From: Sphingomonadales bacterium
GTDB lineage: Bacteria > Pseudomonadota > Alphaproteobacteria > Sphingomonadales > Sphingomonadaceae
NCBI GenBank assembly: GCA_025362295.1
Contig: JANYGX010000029.1
Span: forward strand, 62,001 to 126,000
Length of the DNA: 64,000 nucleotides
Direction: 5' to 3'
The notes beneath the pieces were generated by a model that was given only the letters and a program-made list of their open reading frames with translations, was not told the DNA's origin and did no database searches. This document shows positions 8,616 through 17,812 of this stretch, in pieces (position 1 is the stretch's first letter; each line of letters starts with the position of its first letter). A program made the translations under genes and the position numbers.

Positions 8616-9076
8616 TATTCAATCACCAGCAATGGTTCACCATATTCAACCGGTGCTTCGTTTGCGATAAAAATCTGGGTGACCGTGCCTGCCCGGGGAG
8701 CCGTAATCGGGTTCATCACTTTCATGGCTTCTATGATGATAAGGGTGTCGCCCTCCTTTACCACTGAGCCAATATTTACAAAGGCAGGTTTGCCTGGCTC
8801 GGAACAGGTGTATGCCGTTCCAACCATTGGAGATGGCACCATACCAGGATGTTTTGCGGCATCCACAGGAGATTGAACTACGGAAGGTGTAGCTAAAGCG
8901 ACGGGAACAGTGTTGGCAACCGCGCTGGCGGCCACCATTTGCCTCGCCACGCGAATGCGTTTTTCACCATCGACCACCTCAATCTCGGAAAGATCGGTCT
9001 CTTTCAGCAAACCGGCCAGTTCACGCACCAGCGCGGTATCGACCTGCATTTTGTCATTTTGAATTTTGCTTGCCAT
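8615..9076 (-). CDS. accB: Acetyl-CoA carboxylase, biotin carboxyl carrier protein
   Basis: Carrier of the biotin that shuttles CO2 between biotin carboxylase and carboxyltransferase. It is 153 residues. The N-terminal helix ([23 protein letters not shown]) and basic segment (KRIRVAR) are followed by a variable Ala/Val linker. The biotinyl domain (about 82-153) begins [14 protein letters not shown] and carries the biotinylation motif EAMKVMNPI (K119). The 13-residue thumb-like stretch of the E. coli type is present ([16 protein letters not shown]). It is encoded 58 bases after aroQ and overlaps accC by one base. Confident. Confidence 0.96.
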   Translation of the reverse strand: MASKIQNDKMQVDTALVRELAGLLKETDLSEIEVVDGEKRIRVARQMVAASAVANTVPVALATPSVVQSPVDAAKHPGMVPSPMVGTAYTCSEPGKPAFVNIGSVVKEGDTLIIIEAMKVMNPITAPRAGTVTQIFIANEAPVEYGEPLLVIE

Positions 9077-9134
9077 CCGCTGCCTTTGTTTTTGTTGTAT
9101 GTAGCCTGCTTAAAACCAGATAAGGCAAATAAGA

Positions 9135-9584
9135 TCAACTCTTGACAATTCTGGCAGCCGCTTCCAGCGCCAAGGTATATCCATGAGCACCAAAACCGCA
9201 AATAACGCCCTTGACCACTGGTGACAGATAGCTTCGATGACGAAACCGCTCCCGAGCATGGGGGTTGCTCAGGTGCACCTCAATAACCGGTATAGCGATT
9301 GATTTGATGGCATCGTGCAGGGCTATTGAGCTGTGAGTATAGGCACCGGCATTCAAAATCACGGCGGCGTGCTTGATAGCGGCTTCCTGGAGCCAATCGA
9401 TAAGCTGGCCCTCGTGATTGCTTTGCCGAAAAGCAACTTCTAAACCGATTGTTTTACCGTGGCTTATTAAACTCACTTCAATCTGCTTGAGAGTCGTTGA
9501 GCCATAAATTTCCGGCTCTCGCGTACCCAGAAGGTTCAAATTCGGACCATTCAACACCAGAATGGAATGATATTTTTTTGCCAT
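9135..9584 (-). CDS. aroQ: 3-Dehydroquinate dehydratase, type II
   Basis: Cytoplasmic enzyme of the shikimate pathway; it dehydrates 3-dehydroquinate to 3-dehydroshikimate. The product is 149 residues if started at the ATG at 9584 ([11 protein letters not shown]). A longer frame opens at 9668 but its first 28 residues are unlike the family, so the internal start is preferred. Motifs: [18 protein letters not shown] (about 10-27, catalytic Tyr in YG), [17 protein letters not shown] (about 55-71), [16 protein letters not shown] (about 80-95), [20 protein letters not shown] (about 104-123) and [11 protein letters not shown]. First gene of the aroQ-accB-accC operon, divergent from thiSG across 76 bases. 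Confidence 0.95.
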   Translation of the reverse strand: MAKKYHSILVLNGPNLNLLGTREPEIYGSTTLKQIEVSLISHGKTIGLEVAFRQSNHEGQLIDWLQEAAIKHAAVILNAGAYTHSSIALHDAIKSIAIPVIEVHLSNPHARERFRHRSYLSPVVKGVICGFGAHGYTLALEAAARIVKS

Positions 9585-9660
9585 AAACAGCCTTGTTGAA
9601 GCCTTAGTAAACTCTCTTATAGTGCTTGTAAGACCATGACGCAAAGGCGCTGATATCCAA

Positions 9661-10632
9661 ATGATCACAATCCAACTGAATGGTGACCCTTACACCTTGC
9701 AGGAGAACCAAAATCTAACCCAACTGATGCAAGAGCTTGCTATCGACCCAACAAAGGTAGCCATTGAGCAAAACCGCCAGATTGTCCCGAAATCACTCTA
9801 TGATAGCACGACGATAAGTATCGGCGATCAGTTGGAGGTGGTGCATTTCGTGGGTGGGGGTGATCATGAAATGTGGCAGGTGGCGGGTCGTACTTTTAAA
9901 TCGCGGCTGATTGTTGGTACTGGCAAATATAAAAGCTTTGAGCAAAATGCGGCTGCCGTTGCCGCTTCAGGCGCTGAAATCGTTACGATAGCGATAAGAC
10001 GCGTTAACGTGATGGACCGCAATCAACCTGTGTTGATGGACTATATCGACCCCAAGACAATTACCTATCTGCCAAACACGGCGGGTTGTTTTACCGCTGA
10101 AGATGCCATGCGCACGCTGCGTCTGGCGCGGGAAGCCGGTGGCTGGAACCTGGTGAAGCTGGAAGTGCTTGGCGATAAAAAAACGCTTTATCCCAATATG
10201 ATTGAAACCCTTGCTGCTACCAAAATACTGGTGAAGGAAGGGTTTGATGTCATGGCCTACTGCTCCGACGATCCGATTATCTGCAAGCAGGTGGAAGAGG
10301 CGGGGGCTTGCGCCATCATGCCGCTAGGCGCACCCATCGGCTCGGGCCTTGGACTGCAAAATCCCGTCGGCATCCGGCTGATTATTGAGCAATCAAAAGT
10401 GCCGGTGCTGGTTGATGCCGGTGTCGGCTGCGCCTCTGATGCCACTATCGCGATGGAACTTGGCTGCGACGGTGTGCTTATGAACACGGCAATTGCCGAG
10501 GCGAAGGATCCGGTGTTGATGGCACACGCTATGAAGCTCGCCGTTGAGTCTGGTCGGGCAAGTTACCTGGCAGGCCGAATGGCTAAGAAAAAATACGCGG
10601 ACCCGTCAAGCCCGTTGGCAGGGCTAATTTAA
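9661..10632 (+). CDS. thiSG: ThiS-ThiG fusion: sulfur carrier and thiazole synthase
   Basis: One 323-residue frame joins two thiamine genes. Residues 1-67 are ThiS ([13 protein letters not shown], then [12 protein letters not shown]), a ubiquitin-like carrier whose C-terminal Gly-Gly must normally be free to be thiocarboxylated. Residues 71-323 are ThiG ([20 protein letters not shown]), the synthase that makes the thiazole ring from deoxyxylulose phosphate and carrier-borne sulfur; AIRRVN, LPNTAGC and LVDAGVG are family motifs, with the Schiff-base lysine in the LVKLEVLGD segment. ThiS-ThiG fusions are known in databases as bifunctional proteins. ATG 9871 could also start ThiG alone, preceded by GGGGGTGA. 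No TPP riboswitch is evident in the 76-base upstream gap, and thiE, thiO and thiF are not nearby. Confidence 0.93.
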   Translation: MITIQLNGDPYTLQENQNLTQLMQELAIDPTKVAIEQNRQIVPKSLYDSTTISIGDQLEVVHFVGGGDHEMWQVAGRTFKSRLIVGTGKYKSFEQNAAAVAASGAEIVTIAIRRVNVMDRNQPVLMDYIDPKTITYLPNTAGCFTAEDAMRTLRLAREAGGWNLVKLEVLGDKKTLYPNMIETLAATKILVKEGFDVMAYCSDDPIICKQVEEAGACAIMPLGAPIGSGLGLQNPVGIRLIIEQSKVPVLVDAGVGCASDATIAMELGCDGVLMNTAIAEAKDPVLMAHAMKLAVESGRASYLAGRMAKKKYADPSSPLAGLI

Positions 10633-10662
10633 GAAAAACTGAGCGCTTAACTTATAAATTTT

Positions 10663-12024
10663 TTACAGGAAGCCCAGATTCCAGTCGCTCTGATTCCAGT
10701 TTGATATATTGGGCATAACATAGGGTAAATCACCGTTCGCAACACCAAACCAGGTTGCAAGCGTGGCGGCAAACTGATCAATGGAGGTTGATGGCAACAG
10801 CCGCCCTTGGCCAACATCATCTGGCCCATCATCCGCTACAACTGGTGCATGACCATAGAATTGCTTTCCTTTGACAGCACCGCCCAAAACGAAATGCATA
10901 CTGCCCCAACCGTGATCTGAACCATCTTTATTGGCTATCAACGTACGGCCAAAATCTGAACCGGTAAATGTGGTAATTTTATCCGCGACATTTAAAGCGA
11001 TTGTCGCATTATAGAATGCGCGTAGTGAACGGGCGACTTCATCAAGTAATTTCGGCTGTGCCGTTAGCAGAGAATCATGGTTGTCAAAACCACCGATTTG
11101 AACGTAAAAAATTTGTCGTTTTAATCCAAGGGCGGCACTTACCGAGATCAGTTTCGCCACCATCTTGAGTTGATCGGAAAGATAAGAGTTTGCAGGAAAC
11201 TGCGTTGGTATCACTGGTGCATTGGCAAGGGCAGAATTGAGCGTTGCATTGGCATCAAGTGCCCGTTTGGTTGTATTGGAATATTGTTGTTCCATCAAGT
11301 GTGTGCTGTTCGCTGTAATGGAAGCGCGCATGGCGTCTTTATAAACCGGATATTGAAGTGCATCCGGGATTGCTGCGCCGTAGGGCGAAACGGCGTATTG
11401 CAGCACATCAGCACCGGTAAGAAATACGGCAGACTGATCGAGGTTCAGGCTGGTGAAAACGGATTGTCCATTACCTGAATAGAGTAAATCTGCCATGCGC
11501 CCGCCCCATCCATCGACAGCACTTGCGTCCTGCATTGAAGACTGAAAGAAAGACACCTGATCACTGTGCGAGAAAAGTTTGGGAGGAAGCGGTGCACCTG
11601 CATTAAATTGTGCCTTTGTAGTTGGTTGTACAAGCGTCCCAAGGTTGAGCAAGGCAGCCATCTTGCCAGTATTAAAAACAGGCATCAGAGGCGCAAGTGA
11701 CGGCGCCAGAGCATATTGACGGTTATCGGGGAGCGCCGTGCGTGGTTTCAGAAGAGTAGGCGCAAGTTTCGCACGATCAATGGCCAAATTTGGGCGAAAA
11801 CCATTATACAAATTGTAACTTGGACTGTCATAATTGACGAGTGTGTTGGCATAATCGTTTCCGCCCTGAAGGAAAACGCACACAATGGCTTTATAATCGG
11901 TCGCGGTTGCTGCGGCGGCCTCGCTTATCGCAGCAAGATTTATAGCAAAGGGAGCAGCAACGCCTGCCGCTGCCAAGGTTGATGAATAGCGCAGAAAGGC
12001 ACGACGTGAAACTGTGTCAGTCAT
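10663..12024 (-). CDS. DUF1501 family protein, Tat-exported
   Basis: A 453-residue protein of the DUF1501 family, related to the alkaline phosphatase/sulfatase superfamily. It begins with a twin-arginine signal, TVSRRAFLRYSSTLAAAG, so it is probably exported folded. Family motifs: YKAIVCVFLQGGNDYANTLV (about 44-63), VSFFQSSMQDASAVDGWGG (split over about 156-174), FYVQIGGFDNHDSLL and TFTGSDFGRTLIANKDGSDHG split near 360, the last containing likely metal ligands. It lies 11 bases after the DUF1800 gene and is cotranscribed with it. This pair is widespread in Proteobacteria and Planctomycetes; its substrate is unknown. It converges with thiSG across 30 bases. Confidence 0.88.
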   Translation of the reverse strand: MTDTVSRRAFLRYSSTLAAAGVAAPFAINLAAISEAAAATATDYKAIVCVFLQGGNDYANTLVNYDSPSYNLYNGFRPNLAIDRAKLAPTLLKPRTALPDNRQYALAPSLAPLMPVFNTGKMAALLNLGTLVQPTTKAQFNAGAPLPPKLFSHSDQVSFFQSSMQDASAVDGWGGRMADLLYSGNGQSVFTSLNLDQSAVFLTGADVLQYAVSPYGAAIPDALQYPVYKDAMRASITANSTHLMEQQYSNTTKRALDANATLNSALANAPVIPTQFPANSYLSDQLKMVAKLISVSAALGLKRQIFYVQIGGFDNHDSLLTAQPKLLDEVARSLRAFYNATIALNVADKITTFTGSDFGRTLIANKDGSDHGWGSMHFVLGGAVKGKQFYGHAPVVADDGPDDVGQGRLLPSTSIDQFAATLATWFGVANGDLPYVMPNISNWNQSDWNLGFL

Positions 12025-12035
12025 TATCTTTTTCC

Positions 12036-13787
12036 TTACTTTAAGATGATGAATTCAGGTGAAGTCATAATAAGCAGTATGGCCGCCTTCACTTTGTCGA
12101 GCTTGCCGTTGAGATCAGATGTATTCAAAGAATTGATCGCTGTGGCAAATTCAGCAATCTGGCTATCGCTCACCTGTCCTGCTGCAATAACTAAGTTAAT
12201 TTCATCCAGTAACGCTTTGCTGTCACGGACCAACGAGATCAGTGATGAATAGTTGGCGATGCAGGGCGCAATACTGCCGTAGCCAAGTCCTGTGATTGTG
12301 TTGATGTAGCGGAAGATGTTTGTCTCGTTGGTAAGTTGGAACTCAGGCGCCACCAGACCCTGACTGGCCAGTTGGCTCTGCGGCGGGGTGTAGCTCGGTT
12401 TGAAAAAATTAAAGACTGTTCTGGATCTGTAAGGCAACTGGTTCAGGTCGATGTAAAAAGACCACAACTGGTCGGGCGAACGGACTTGCAGGGCGCGGGC
12501 CCAAGCTGTGAAACGCAATATTTCCTCGCGCTGCTTGCCTGTGTAATTGTCTGAAGGCGGATTTATGGCTTCGGGATCAAGCAACACAGCGTTTATAATC
12601 GCTTTCATATCACCGCGAATGCCAGCACCATTATCATTGAACGCAGCCGAAACGCGCGAAACATAGGCCGAAGATGGATTGCTTGTCACGAGACGCCGGA
12701 TAAGCCCAAGAGCAAGAAAAGGGCCGACATTTGGGTGATTAAAAATATAATTGAGTGCCAATTCCAGACTTGCCGGGCCATTTGTACCCGCTTGAATTGT
12801 TAATCCTAAAAACGATTTTTCGCCAAGTTCATGGCGATCTGAGTAGTGCTTCATAGGCAGACGGTGCGTTTCGGGCTTACTATCATCACAGTCCCAACCC
12901 GTCATGACACGAGCAAGGCCACTGATATCTTTCTGAGTGTAGGTCTCAATAATATTGCCGTTATTGAGTTGTGGCGTTCCATCCTGATTAAGTTGATACA
13001 ACCCGATCGTAAACAGCTGTAAAAGCTCGCGGGCAAAATTTTCGTCAGGCTCTGTTTTGCGCGATGCATCAGCCTTGTAATTGCCGCGCATGTTAAGGTA
13101 GGCACCCATCGCGCTACTGAGGGTAATCTTTTCCAAAATCGTACGAAAATTGCCAAAAACATTGACCTGCAAAATATCAACAAAGTTGCCCGCTGCAAAC
13201 GCAGGCCAACCTATGTTCAGGCTGTCTGCATTGATCACGAAGATGTTGGAGAGTGCGAATACTATACGTTGACGCAGTTGAGAGCTGGAAGTTATCATCA
13301 ATCGCCAGTTTGTTTGATAAAACGGGACTGAGTCAAACCTATGTGTTTCAGTGTTAAACTTTTGAGAAAAAAGTGAATTTACGGCCAAAGTCGGATAAGG
13401 TATTAAAAACTGATCTGTAATCCAGCCAGCATATGATCCAAACCCGATAAGCTTTGTAATATCTGATCTTTTTGTGCCCATCGTTGATTGCGCAAGAAAA
13501 CGGGCAGCGTCTTTGTTGGTATTTGGTCCAACCGATGCCAACGCCGATGTATTTTTTTGTGCAAAAGAATTTGATTTATGGATACTGAAACCGCGTGGTC
13601 TCCGTGATTTCATGAGATTGCTTGCATGAGCTGCGCTCGCCAGCGATCCAATAGCCGCTATCCCCATTGCGGTTTTGACGGCCACTAAACCGCCACTTGG
13701 TTGAGGCGAATGTACGATGCTTGCGGCTTCATCCTGTTCAACCGATTGAAAGCAATTGAGTGTTGTTGATTCAGTATCTGTTGTCAT
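12036..13787 (-). CDS. DUF1800 family protein
   Basis: A 583-residue DUF1800 protein, the usual upstream partner of DUF1501. The start at 13787 (MTTDTESTTLN) is chosen because GAGGAAA lies about 10 bases before it; the frame is open 15 codons further up without a ribosome site. The DUF1800 domain occupies most of the chain from about 90: KDAARFLAQSTMG, NFVDILQVNVFGNFRTILEK near 215, GNYKADASRKTEPDENFARE (conserved PDENFARELLQLFTIGLY near 255), GWD and KQREEILRF. An Ala-rich segment at about 45-60 could be a signal or anchor, though it is not a clean signal peptide. Enzymatic role unknown. Confidence 0.87.
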   Translation of the reverse strand: MTTDTESTTLNCFQSVEQDEAASIVHSPQPSGGLVAVKTAMGIAAIGSLASAAHASNLMKSRRPRGFSIHKSNSFAQKNTSALASVGPNTNKDAARFLAQSTMGTKRSDITKLIGFGSYAGWITDQFLIPYPTLAVNSLFSQKFNTETHRFDSVPFYQTNWRLMITSSSQLRQRIVFALSNIFVINADSLNIGWPAFAAGNFVDILQVNVFGNFRTILEKITLSSAMGAYLNMRGNYKADASRKTEPDENFARELLQLFTIGLYQLNQDGTPQLNNGNIIETYTQKDISGLARVMTGWDCDDSKPETHRLPMKHYSDRHELGEKSFLGLTIQAGTNGPASLELALNYIFNHPNVGPFLALGLIRRLVTSNPSSAYVSRVSAAFNDNGAGIRGDMKAIINAVLLDPEAINPPSDNYTGKQREEILRFTAWARALQVRSPDQLWSFYIDLNQLPYRSRTVFNFFKPSYTPPQSQLASQGLVAPEFQLTNETNIFRYINTITGLGYGSIAPCIANYSSLISLVRDSKALLDEINLVIAAGQVSDSQIAEFATAINSLNTSDLNGKLDKVKAAILLIMTSPEFIILK

Positions 13788-14213
13788 AAATAGCTTTCCT
13801 CGCAATGAAAGGGGTTGCCCCAGAAAAAGCAAAAACTTCTAACGGTGTTTAGTCACACTTGATGTTTCATGCTGCAAAGCAATTGATTTGATTTACTGAA
13901 TTCTCGTATGGTTAAGTTTGTCTTAACAGAACATGAATGAAAAACGGCTCTAAAAAAGTCAGATAGTAAATTTAAAATATTTTTTTGTTTCGGTTCAGCA
14001 ACAGCATCAGAACTGACAATGCCAAAACTCTTGTGTCAATTGAAAACCCAATTCTATATTAAACTAACACACACTGCATCTCAACATTTTCATAACGCAT
14101 GTGCGCGACTTGCTCACTCAGCATGTTCACATCCTGGAGTTCAACGGCAACAGCTGTTGCCTTAAGCTATACAAGGTAAGAAAAAAGCAAGGCGAAAATC
14201 TATCAGGAAAAAC
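13788..14213. other. AT-rich intergenic region between DUF1800 and tRNA-Ser
   Basis: About 430 bases without a credible gene. It must hold the promoter of the DUF1800-DUF1501 operon. Two inverted repeats stand out: GTTAAG-TTTGT-CTTAAC at 13911-13927 and a 16-base perfect palindrome at 14146-14161. No factor can be assigned to either. Confidence 0.5.
14146..14161. repeat. Perfect 16-base palindrome downstream of tRNA-Ser
   Basis: GGCAACAGCTGTTGCC, fully self-complementary without a loop, 52 bases past the tRNA-Ser 3' end in the direction of tRNA transcription. It could be a dyad operator or an RNA 3' structure; no poly-T run follows on either strand. Confidence 0.5.
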
Positions 14214-14303
14214 TGGCGGAGGGGGTGGGATTCGAACCCACGGAGAGCTTGCACCCTCGCTGGTTTTCAAGACCAGTTCCTTAAACCACTCGGACACCCC
14301 TCC
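14214..14303 (-). tRNA. tRNA-Ser(TGA)
   Basis: Class II tRNA with a long variable arm. On the minus strand the acceptor GGAGGGG pairs with CCCCTCC, then the discriminator G and an encoded CCA. The anticodon arm is CTGGT-CTTGAAA-ACCAG, anticodon TGA, reading UCN serine codons. The T arm is GTGGG-TTCGAAT-CCCAC. The encoded product is 90 bases including CCA. Confidence 0.97.
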
Positions 14304-14385
14304 AGATGTCTGTATTAGCGCAATAATCCAGCGCAAGCCTTGTGGCAATCTAATTCCACATTTTGAACGCTATGTTTAAACTGTT

Positions 14386-14685
14386 TTACTGATTTTGAAC
14401 GGGAGCGCCGGTTTGGGCTCCCGGAGCGGCCAGTTCCGTTGAATACCCGGCACCAGCGGCAGCATCCTGTCCAGGTGTTAAAGAGCTTTTATTGGTTTCT
14501 GAATTGCTTGTTATGCTGCTTGTGTTATTTTTGTTAGCGTCGCTGGCAACGACGGGACCAGTGGTTGAAGACTGCTCCCTGTGATATGTTGGATCAGTCA
14601 GTGGCTTAAGAAATATTCTGCCAGCGCTCGTAATGAGAAAAACAGCGATAAAACATATAATAAGCGATTTTATGAAAATATTCAT
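14386..14685 (-). CDS. Small single-pass membrane or exported protein, unknown
   Basis: A 99-residue frame with a strongly hydrophobic N-terminus (FIKSLIICFIAVFLITSAG, about 4-22) that reads as a signal anchor or signal peptide, followed by a low-complexity hydrophilic tail rich in Ser, Thr, Asn, Ala and Gly. A GGGAT lies 6 bases before the ATG. No family is recognised. It follows tRNA-Ser and faces away from the chemotaxis gene. The combination of ribosome site, hydrophobic leader and polar tail favours a real gene, but there is no conservation evidence here. Confidence 0.5.
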   Translation of the reverse strand: MNIFIKSLIICFIAVFLITSAGRIFLKPLTDPTYHREQSSTTGPVVASDANKNNTSSITSNSETNKSSLTPGQDAAAGAGYSTELAAPGAQTGAPVQNQ

Positions 14686-14874
14686 ATTTATCCCAATTCT
14701 ATTCCCAATTTATGTATTAACATTATGCATTTCTTATAAACGTATAGGTTGATATGGTCATAATATATATTGTTTTATAATAATCGCATGTATTTTGAAA
14801 TGGTCTTTACCGCAGATTAACCAAAGCCTTGTAACACAACAAATAGTAAAAAAATAGTTTTGGGAGTATTTTAT

Positions 14875-15240
14875 ATGTCAAATGGTGTCAGCGAAATGAT
14901 TGAACGTATTCACGTGACAATGAAATCCATTGAAAGCGAATTGCAGGGGCTGGTGACAGAACTCTCTAAAGTAGACAAAATTTCCAAGCAAATTGACGCC
15001 ATTGCCAGCCAGACAAATTTGCTGGCGCTTAATGCGACCATTGAGGCCGCGCGCGCTGGCGATGCCGGGCGTGGTTTTGCTGTCGTTGCGGGCGAGGTGA
15101 AAGCGCTTGCCAGCCAGACATCGACAGCAACCGGTGAAATTGCGGCGACGCTGCAAGCGCTGGTTGAAACCGCCAATCGTCTTGGTATGCTTGGCAAAGA
15201 TGGCACGAAGTCCGTTGAGCGCGCTATAGCTGCTGGCTGA
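14875..15240 (+). CDS. Minimal methyl-accepting chemotaxis signalling-domain protein
   Basis: A 121-residue cytoplasmic protein that is almost nothing but the highly conserved hairpin tip of chemoreceptors: [20 protein letters not shown], then [20 protein letters not shown] and [13 protein letters not shown] at about 42-93. This tip binds CheA and CheW. There is no transmembrane segment, ligand-binding domain or HAMP domain, and both coiled-coil arms are much shorter than in a normal receptor, whose signalling domain alone exceeds 200 residues. The ATG at 14875 is preferred because GGGAG lies 8 bases upstream; a TTG at 14860 is the alternative. It may be a remnant of a receptor gene or a soluble modulator of receptor arrays. 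It converges with the mobA-like gene. Confidence 0.8.
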   Translation: MSNGVSEMIERIHVTMKSIESELQGLVTELSKVDKISKQIDAIASQTNLLALNATIEAARAGDAGRGFAVVAGEVKALASQTSTATGEIAATLQALVETANRLGMLGKDGTKSVERAIAAG

Positions 15241-15245
15241 GTTCT

Positions 15246-16844
15246 TCAGGCCTTTAGCATGGCTGCCCAAACCTCGGGGGTATCTATATCAAAGAGTATG
15301 GCAGCATCATCCACAGTAATGTCCACACAGGCGCTTTCAAGGCCCTGCAACAGCATCTTGCCACCAACATCTCCGGATATATCCTGAAATTTTGACCAGT
15401 GACGTCGCCCCCAAATTATGGGGTTACCGCGTGTTCCATCGTAGCTTGGTACAATCACATCGTGTCCGATTTCAGGTTTAAAGGCGTTTATCAAAGCGGT
15501 AAAAGTCTCCGGTTTAATGTGGGGCATATCAGCCAGCATGATGAGTGCACCGTCCCAGTCGGCCGGTGCCAGTGCGAGGCCAGCCCGAATGGATGTTGAC
15601 ATGCCAAATTTATGGTTTGGGTTATAAATCATAGGCAACGCCAGATCGATAACAGAGGCTGAAATTTTCTCGCTGTCTTGACCAAGCACGATAAACGTTT
15701 CTGAGATCGCCGATGCCAGTAATGATTGTGCTGTTTGCAACACCATAGCCCCCTTGCCGTCATCCAGCAGCAATTTATTGTCATGCCCCATGCGTGTTGA
15801 GCTGCCGGCTGCCAGTAAAATGGCACCAACTTTTTTGGGTCTTTCAGACGGCACAGAGTCTGCCAATCGGCGAGGGGAAGGGCGTTCCGGTGTTTCATCG
15901 AGAAGGCCGCCCACGCCCATGGCGGCACAGGTTTCTGTTGTGAGCGGCAGACCCGCAAAAAGCCGGTCCAGCACCCAGTCAAAACCATTGAGTTTTGGCG
16001 AGCGTGCACAGCCAGGCAAGCCAATGACAATATGATCATTCAAGCGACCAAGGCACAGAAGATTGCCTGGATCAACCGGCAGGCCAAGCCGAATAATTTC
16101 GCCACCTGCCTTTACAATAGCGGCAGGAACAACATCCTCTCGATCAGTAATGGCCGTTGCACCCATAATCAGTGTCGGCCCGTCGTGCGGTTGCGACAAT
16201 AGCATGGCAAGCGTATCAACCGAGTGGGCAGCCAGCGGACATATTGAAATTTTCCCGCCGTGTATATGGCAGATGCGTGCTCGCGTGATTGCCTCGGATT
16301 TTTCGTAAACAGCATGCTTGATATGCGGCAGGGTGGTTTGAATAAACCGCACATGCATTGATTTGAATGGATGAAGAGTGATGCGCGCGTCCGTTGGCAC
16401 ACGTTCAAGAAATTTCTGCGCAGCGAAGAAAGGAATAATTTTGACTGTGGCCACAAGTTGTCCGGCGTGGACTCTGGTGTAAGGCTGTACTGTCGCGCAG
16501 GTTATGGATTCGTCAACATGGTTCAGTGTGTCGATGGCTGCAGAATGAAAGCTGACCACACCGTCAGTGCCCGCATAAACGTTGCAGCGCCCTGTGGCGG
16601 CGTTGCCGAGCTTGAGGTTGTTGCCACACAACCGTGCTGCAATAATCTGTGCAGCCTCATTCTCATGCACATCACCTGTTTCGGCTTGCGCCACTAAAAC
16701 TGAGGTGTGGCCACTGGCAAGCAATAGGGAACACTGTGCTGCAGTTATTATCTCACCTTTGCGCAATCTGTTTTTTTCCAGATTTACGCTGTGTGCAAGA
16801 ATGGCACCCACAGCATTGTTAACCGGAACATGACCAAATTTCAT
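15246..16844 (-). CDS. Molybdopterin-binding / MobA-like nucleotidyltransferase fusion
   Basis: A 532-residue fusion involved in maturing the molybdenum cofactor of hydroxylases such as CO or xanthine dehydrogenase. Residues 1 to about 335 form a MoeA/MogA-like molybdopterin-binding region (GPTLIMGATAITDREDVVPA, about 222-241, and VIGLPGCARSPKLNGFDW, about 273-290). Residues 339-532 are a MobA/MocA-type nucleotidyltransferase with the NTP loop GAILLAAGSSTRMGHDNKLL (340-359), MLADMPHI and RGNPIIWGRRHW. The second half probably makes the cytosine dinucleotide form of the cofactor. The start overlaps the xdhC stop by four bases (ATGA), so it is the last gene of coxG-xdhC-mobA. This fusion is a known architecture. 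Confidence 0.88.
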   Translation of the reverse strand: MKFGHVPVNNAVGAILAHSVNLEKNRLRKGEIITAAQCSLLLASGHTSVLVAQAETGDVHENEAAQIIAARLCGNNLKLGNAATGRCNVYAGTDGVVSFHSAAIDTLNHVDESITCATVQPYTRVHAGQLVATVKIIPFFAAQKFLERVPTDARITLHPFKSMHVRFIQTTLPHIKHAVYEKSEAITRARICHIHGGKISICPLAAHSVDTLAMLLSQPHDGPTLIMGATAITDREDVVPAAIVKAGGEIIRLGLPVDPGNLLCLGRLNDHIVIGLPGCARSPKLNGFDWVLDRLFAGLPLTTETCAAMGVGGLLDETPERPSPRRLADSVPSERPKKVGAILLAAGSSTRMGHDNKLLLDDGKGAMVLQTAQSLLASAISETFIVLGQDSEKISASVIDLALPMIYNPNHKFGMSTSIRAGLALAPADWDGALIMLADMPHIKPETFTALINAFKPEIGHDVIVPSYDGTRGNPIIWGRRHWSKFQDISGDVGGKMLLQGLESACVDITVDDAAILFDIDTPEVWAAMLKA

Positions 16845-17812
16845 TTTTGACGAAGTGTTGCTGTCATTTGCGCCAATACTGAAATAGCAATTTCAGCCGG
16901 TGTCTGTGCACCGATAGACAAGCCCGCCGGACCATGAATGCGCTCAATATCTGTCGTTGAAAAACCCTCAGCGAGCAAGCGTTCAACACGCGCTGCATGG
17001 GTTTTTCGTGAGCCAAGCGCTGCAATATAAAAAGCTGGTGACCGCAAAGCGGCTATCAGTGCCGGATCATCGATTTTGGGATCATGACTGAGTGCAACAA
17101 CAGCTGAGCGTGTATCCAGCTTCCAGGTTGCTAAAGCCTCATCAGGCCAATCCGTATTCACGTGTATACCCGTGAATCGTTCCGCTGAAGCGAAATGGCT
17201 GCGTGGGTCAATCACTTGCACCGCGTAATCAAGCTGCTGTGCCATAGGTGCCAGGGTCTGTGAAATATGAACAGCGCCTATAAGCGCAAGGCGAAGCAGC
17301 GGGAAACAGGCACTATAAAATATAGCATCTGTAAGCACACATTTGTCATTTGCCGGCTGGTCAGACACGATAGTCAGGCCAGTTTCCAAATTGGTCATCA
17401 GAGCGATAGCTTGCCCGACAAGAGGCGCAACTACGGCTTGTTTCAAAACGCTTTCCGGAAAACCATCGTCACGAATAGATTGCACTAGAATACGAATACG
17501 GCCACCACAGGCAAGGCCAACCTCCCATGCCATTGCATTGCTGACACCATATTCAAGAATGCGGTGTTTGCCATCCTCAATAGCGGCCTGTGCTTCGAGT
17601 ATGACGGCCCCTTCAACGCAACCACCACTGACAGAACCTTCAAAATTGCCATCTTCGCACACCACGAGGTGGCTGCCTGCCTGACGGGGTGCAGAACCCC
17701 AGGTTTCAATAACAGTGGCCAGGGCGACCTTGCGGCCTGCTGCTAGCCAATCAAGCGCGTAGCCGAGTGTTGGTTTCGCAGAAAACAGTTTTAGTGATGT
17801 GGTTGTGTTCAT
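16841..17812 (-). CDS. xdhC: XdhC/CoxI family maturation protein
   Basis: A 323-residue XdhC-family protein that binds molybdenum cofactor, protects it during sulfuration and inserts it into xanthine- or CO-dehydrogenase-type enzymes. The N-terminal XdhC/CoxI domain has ALATVIETWGSAPRQAGSHL (about 30-49) and GSVSGGCVEGAVI (about 59-71); the C-terminal Rossmann-like domain has ALIGAVHISQTLAPMA (about 178-193) and YIAALGSRKTHAARVERL (about 264-281). The start at 17812 overlaps the coxG stop (ATGA); the frame is open 21 codons further but that part lies inside coxG. The structural dehydrogenase genes are not in the window. Confidence 0.92.
   Translation of the reverse strand: MNTTTSLKLFSAKPTLGYALDWLAAGRKVALATVIETWGSAPRQAGSHLVVCEDGNFEGSVSGGCVEGAVILEAQAAIEDGKHRILEYGVSNAMAWEVGLACGGRIRILVQSIRDDGFPESVLKQAVVAPLVGQAIALMTNLETGLTIVSDQPANDKCVLTDAIFYSACFPLLRLALIGAVHISQTLAPMAQQLDYAVQVIDPRSHFASAERFTGIHVNTDWPDEALATWKLDTRSAVVALSHDPKIDDPALIAALRSPAFYIAALGSRKTHAARVERLLAEGFSTTDIERIHGPAGLSIGAQTPAEIAISVLAQMTATLRQK

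Noticed and set aside
9585-9660. TPP riboswitch before thiSG
   Set aside because: The 76-base gap is too short and lacks the CTGAGA-type core of the THI element.
14101-14379. 92-residue plus-strand frame with a GGGGGIRTHGE segment
   Set aside because: It is the reverse complement of tRNA-Ser read as protein, a well-known spurious annotation.
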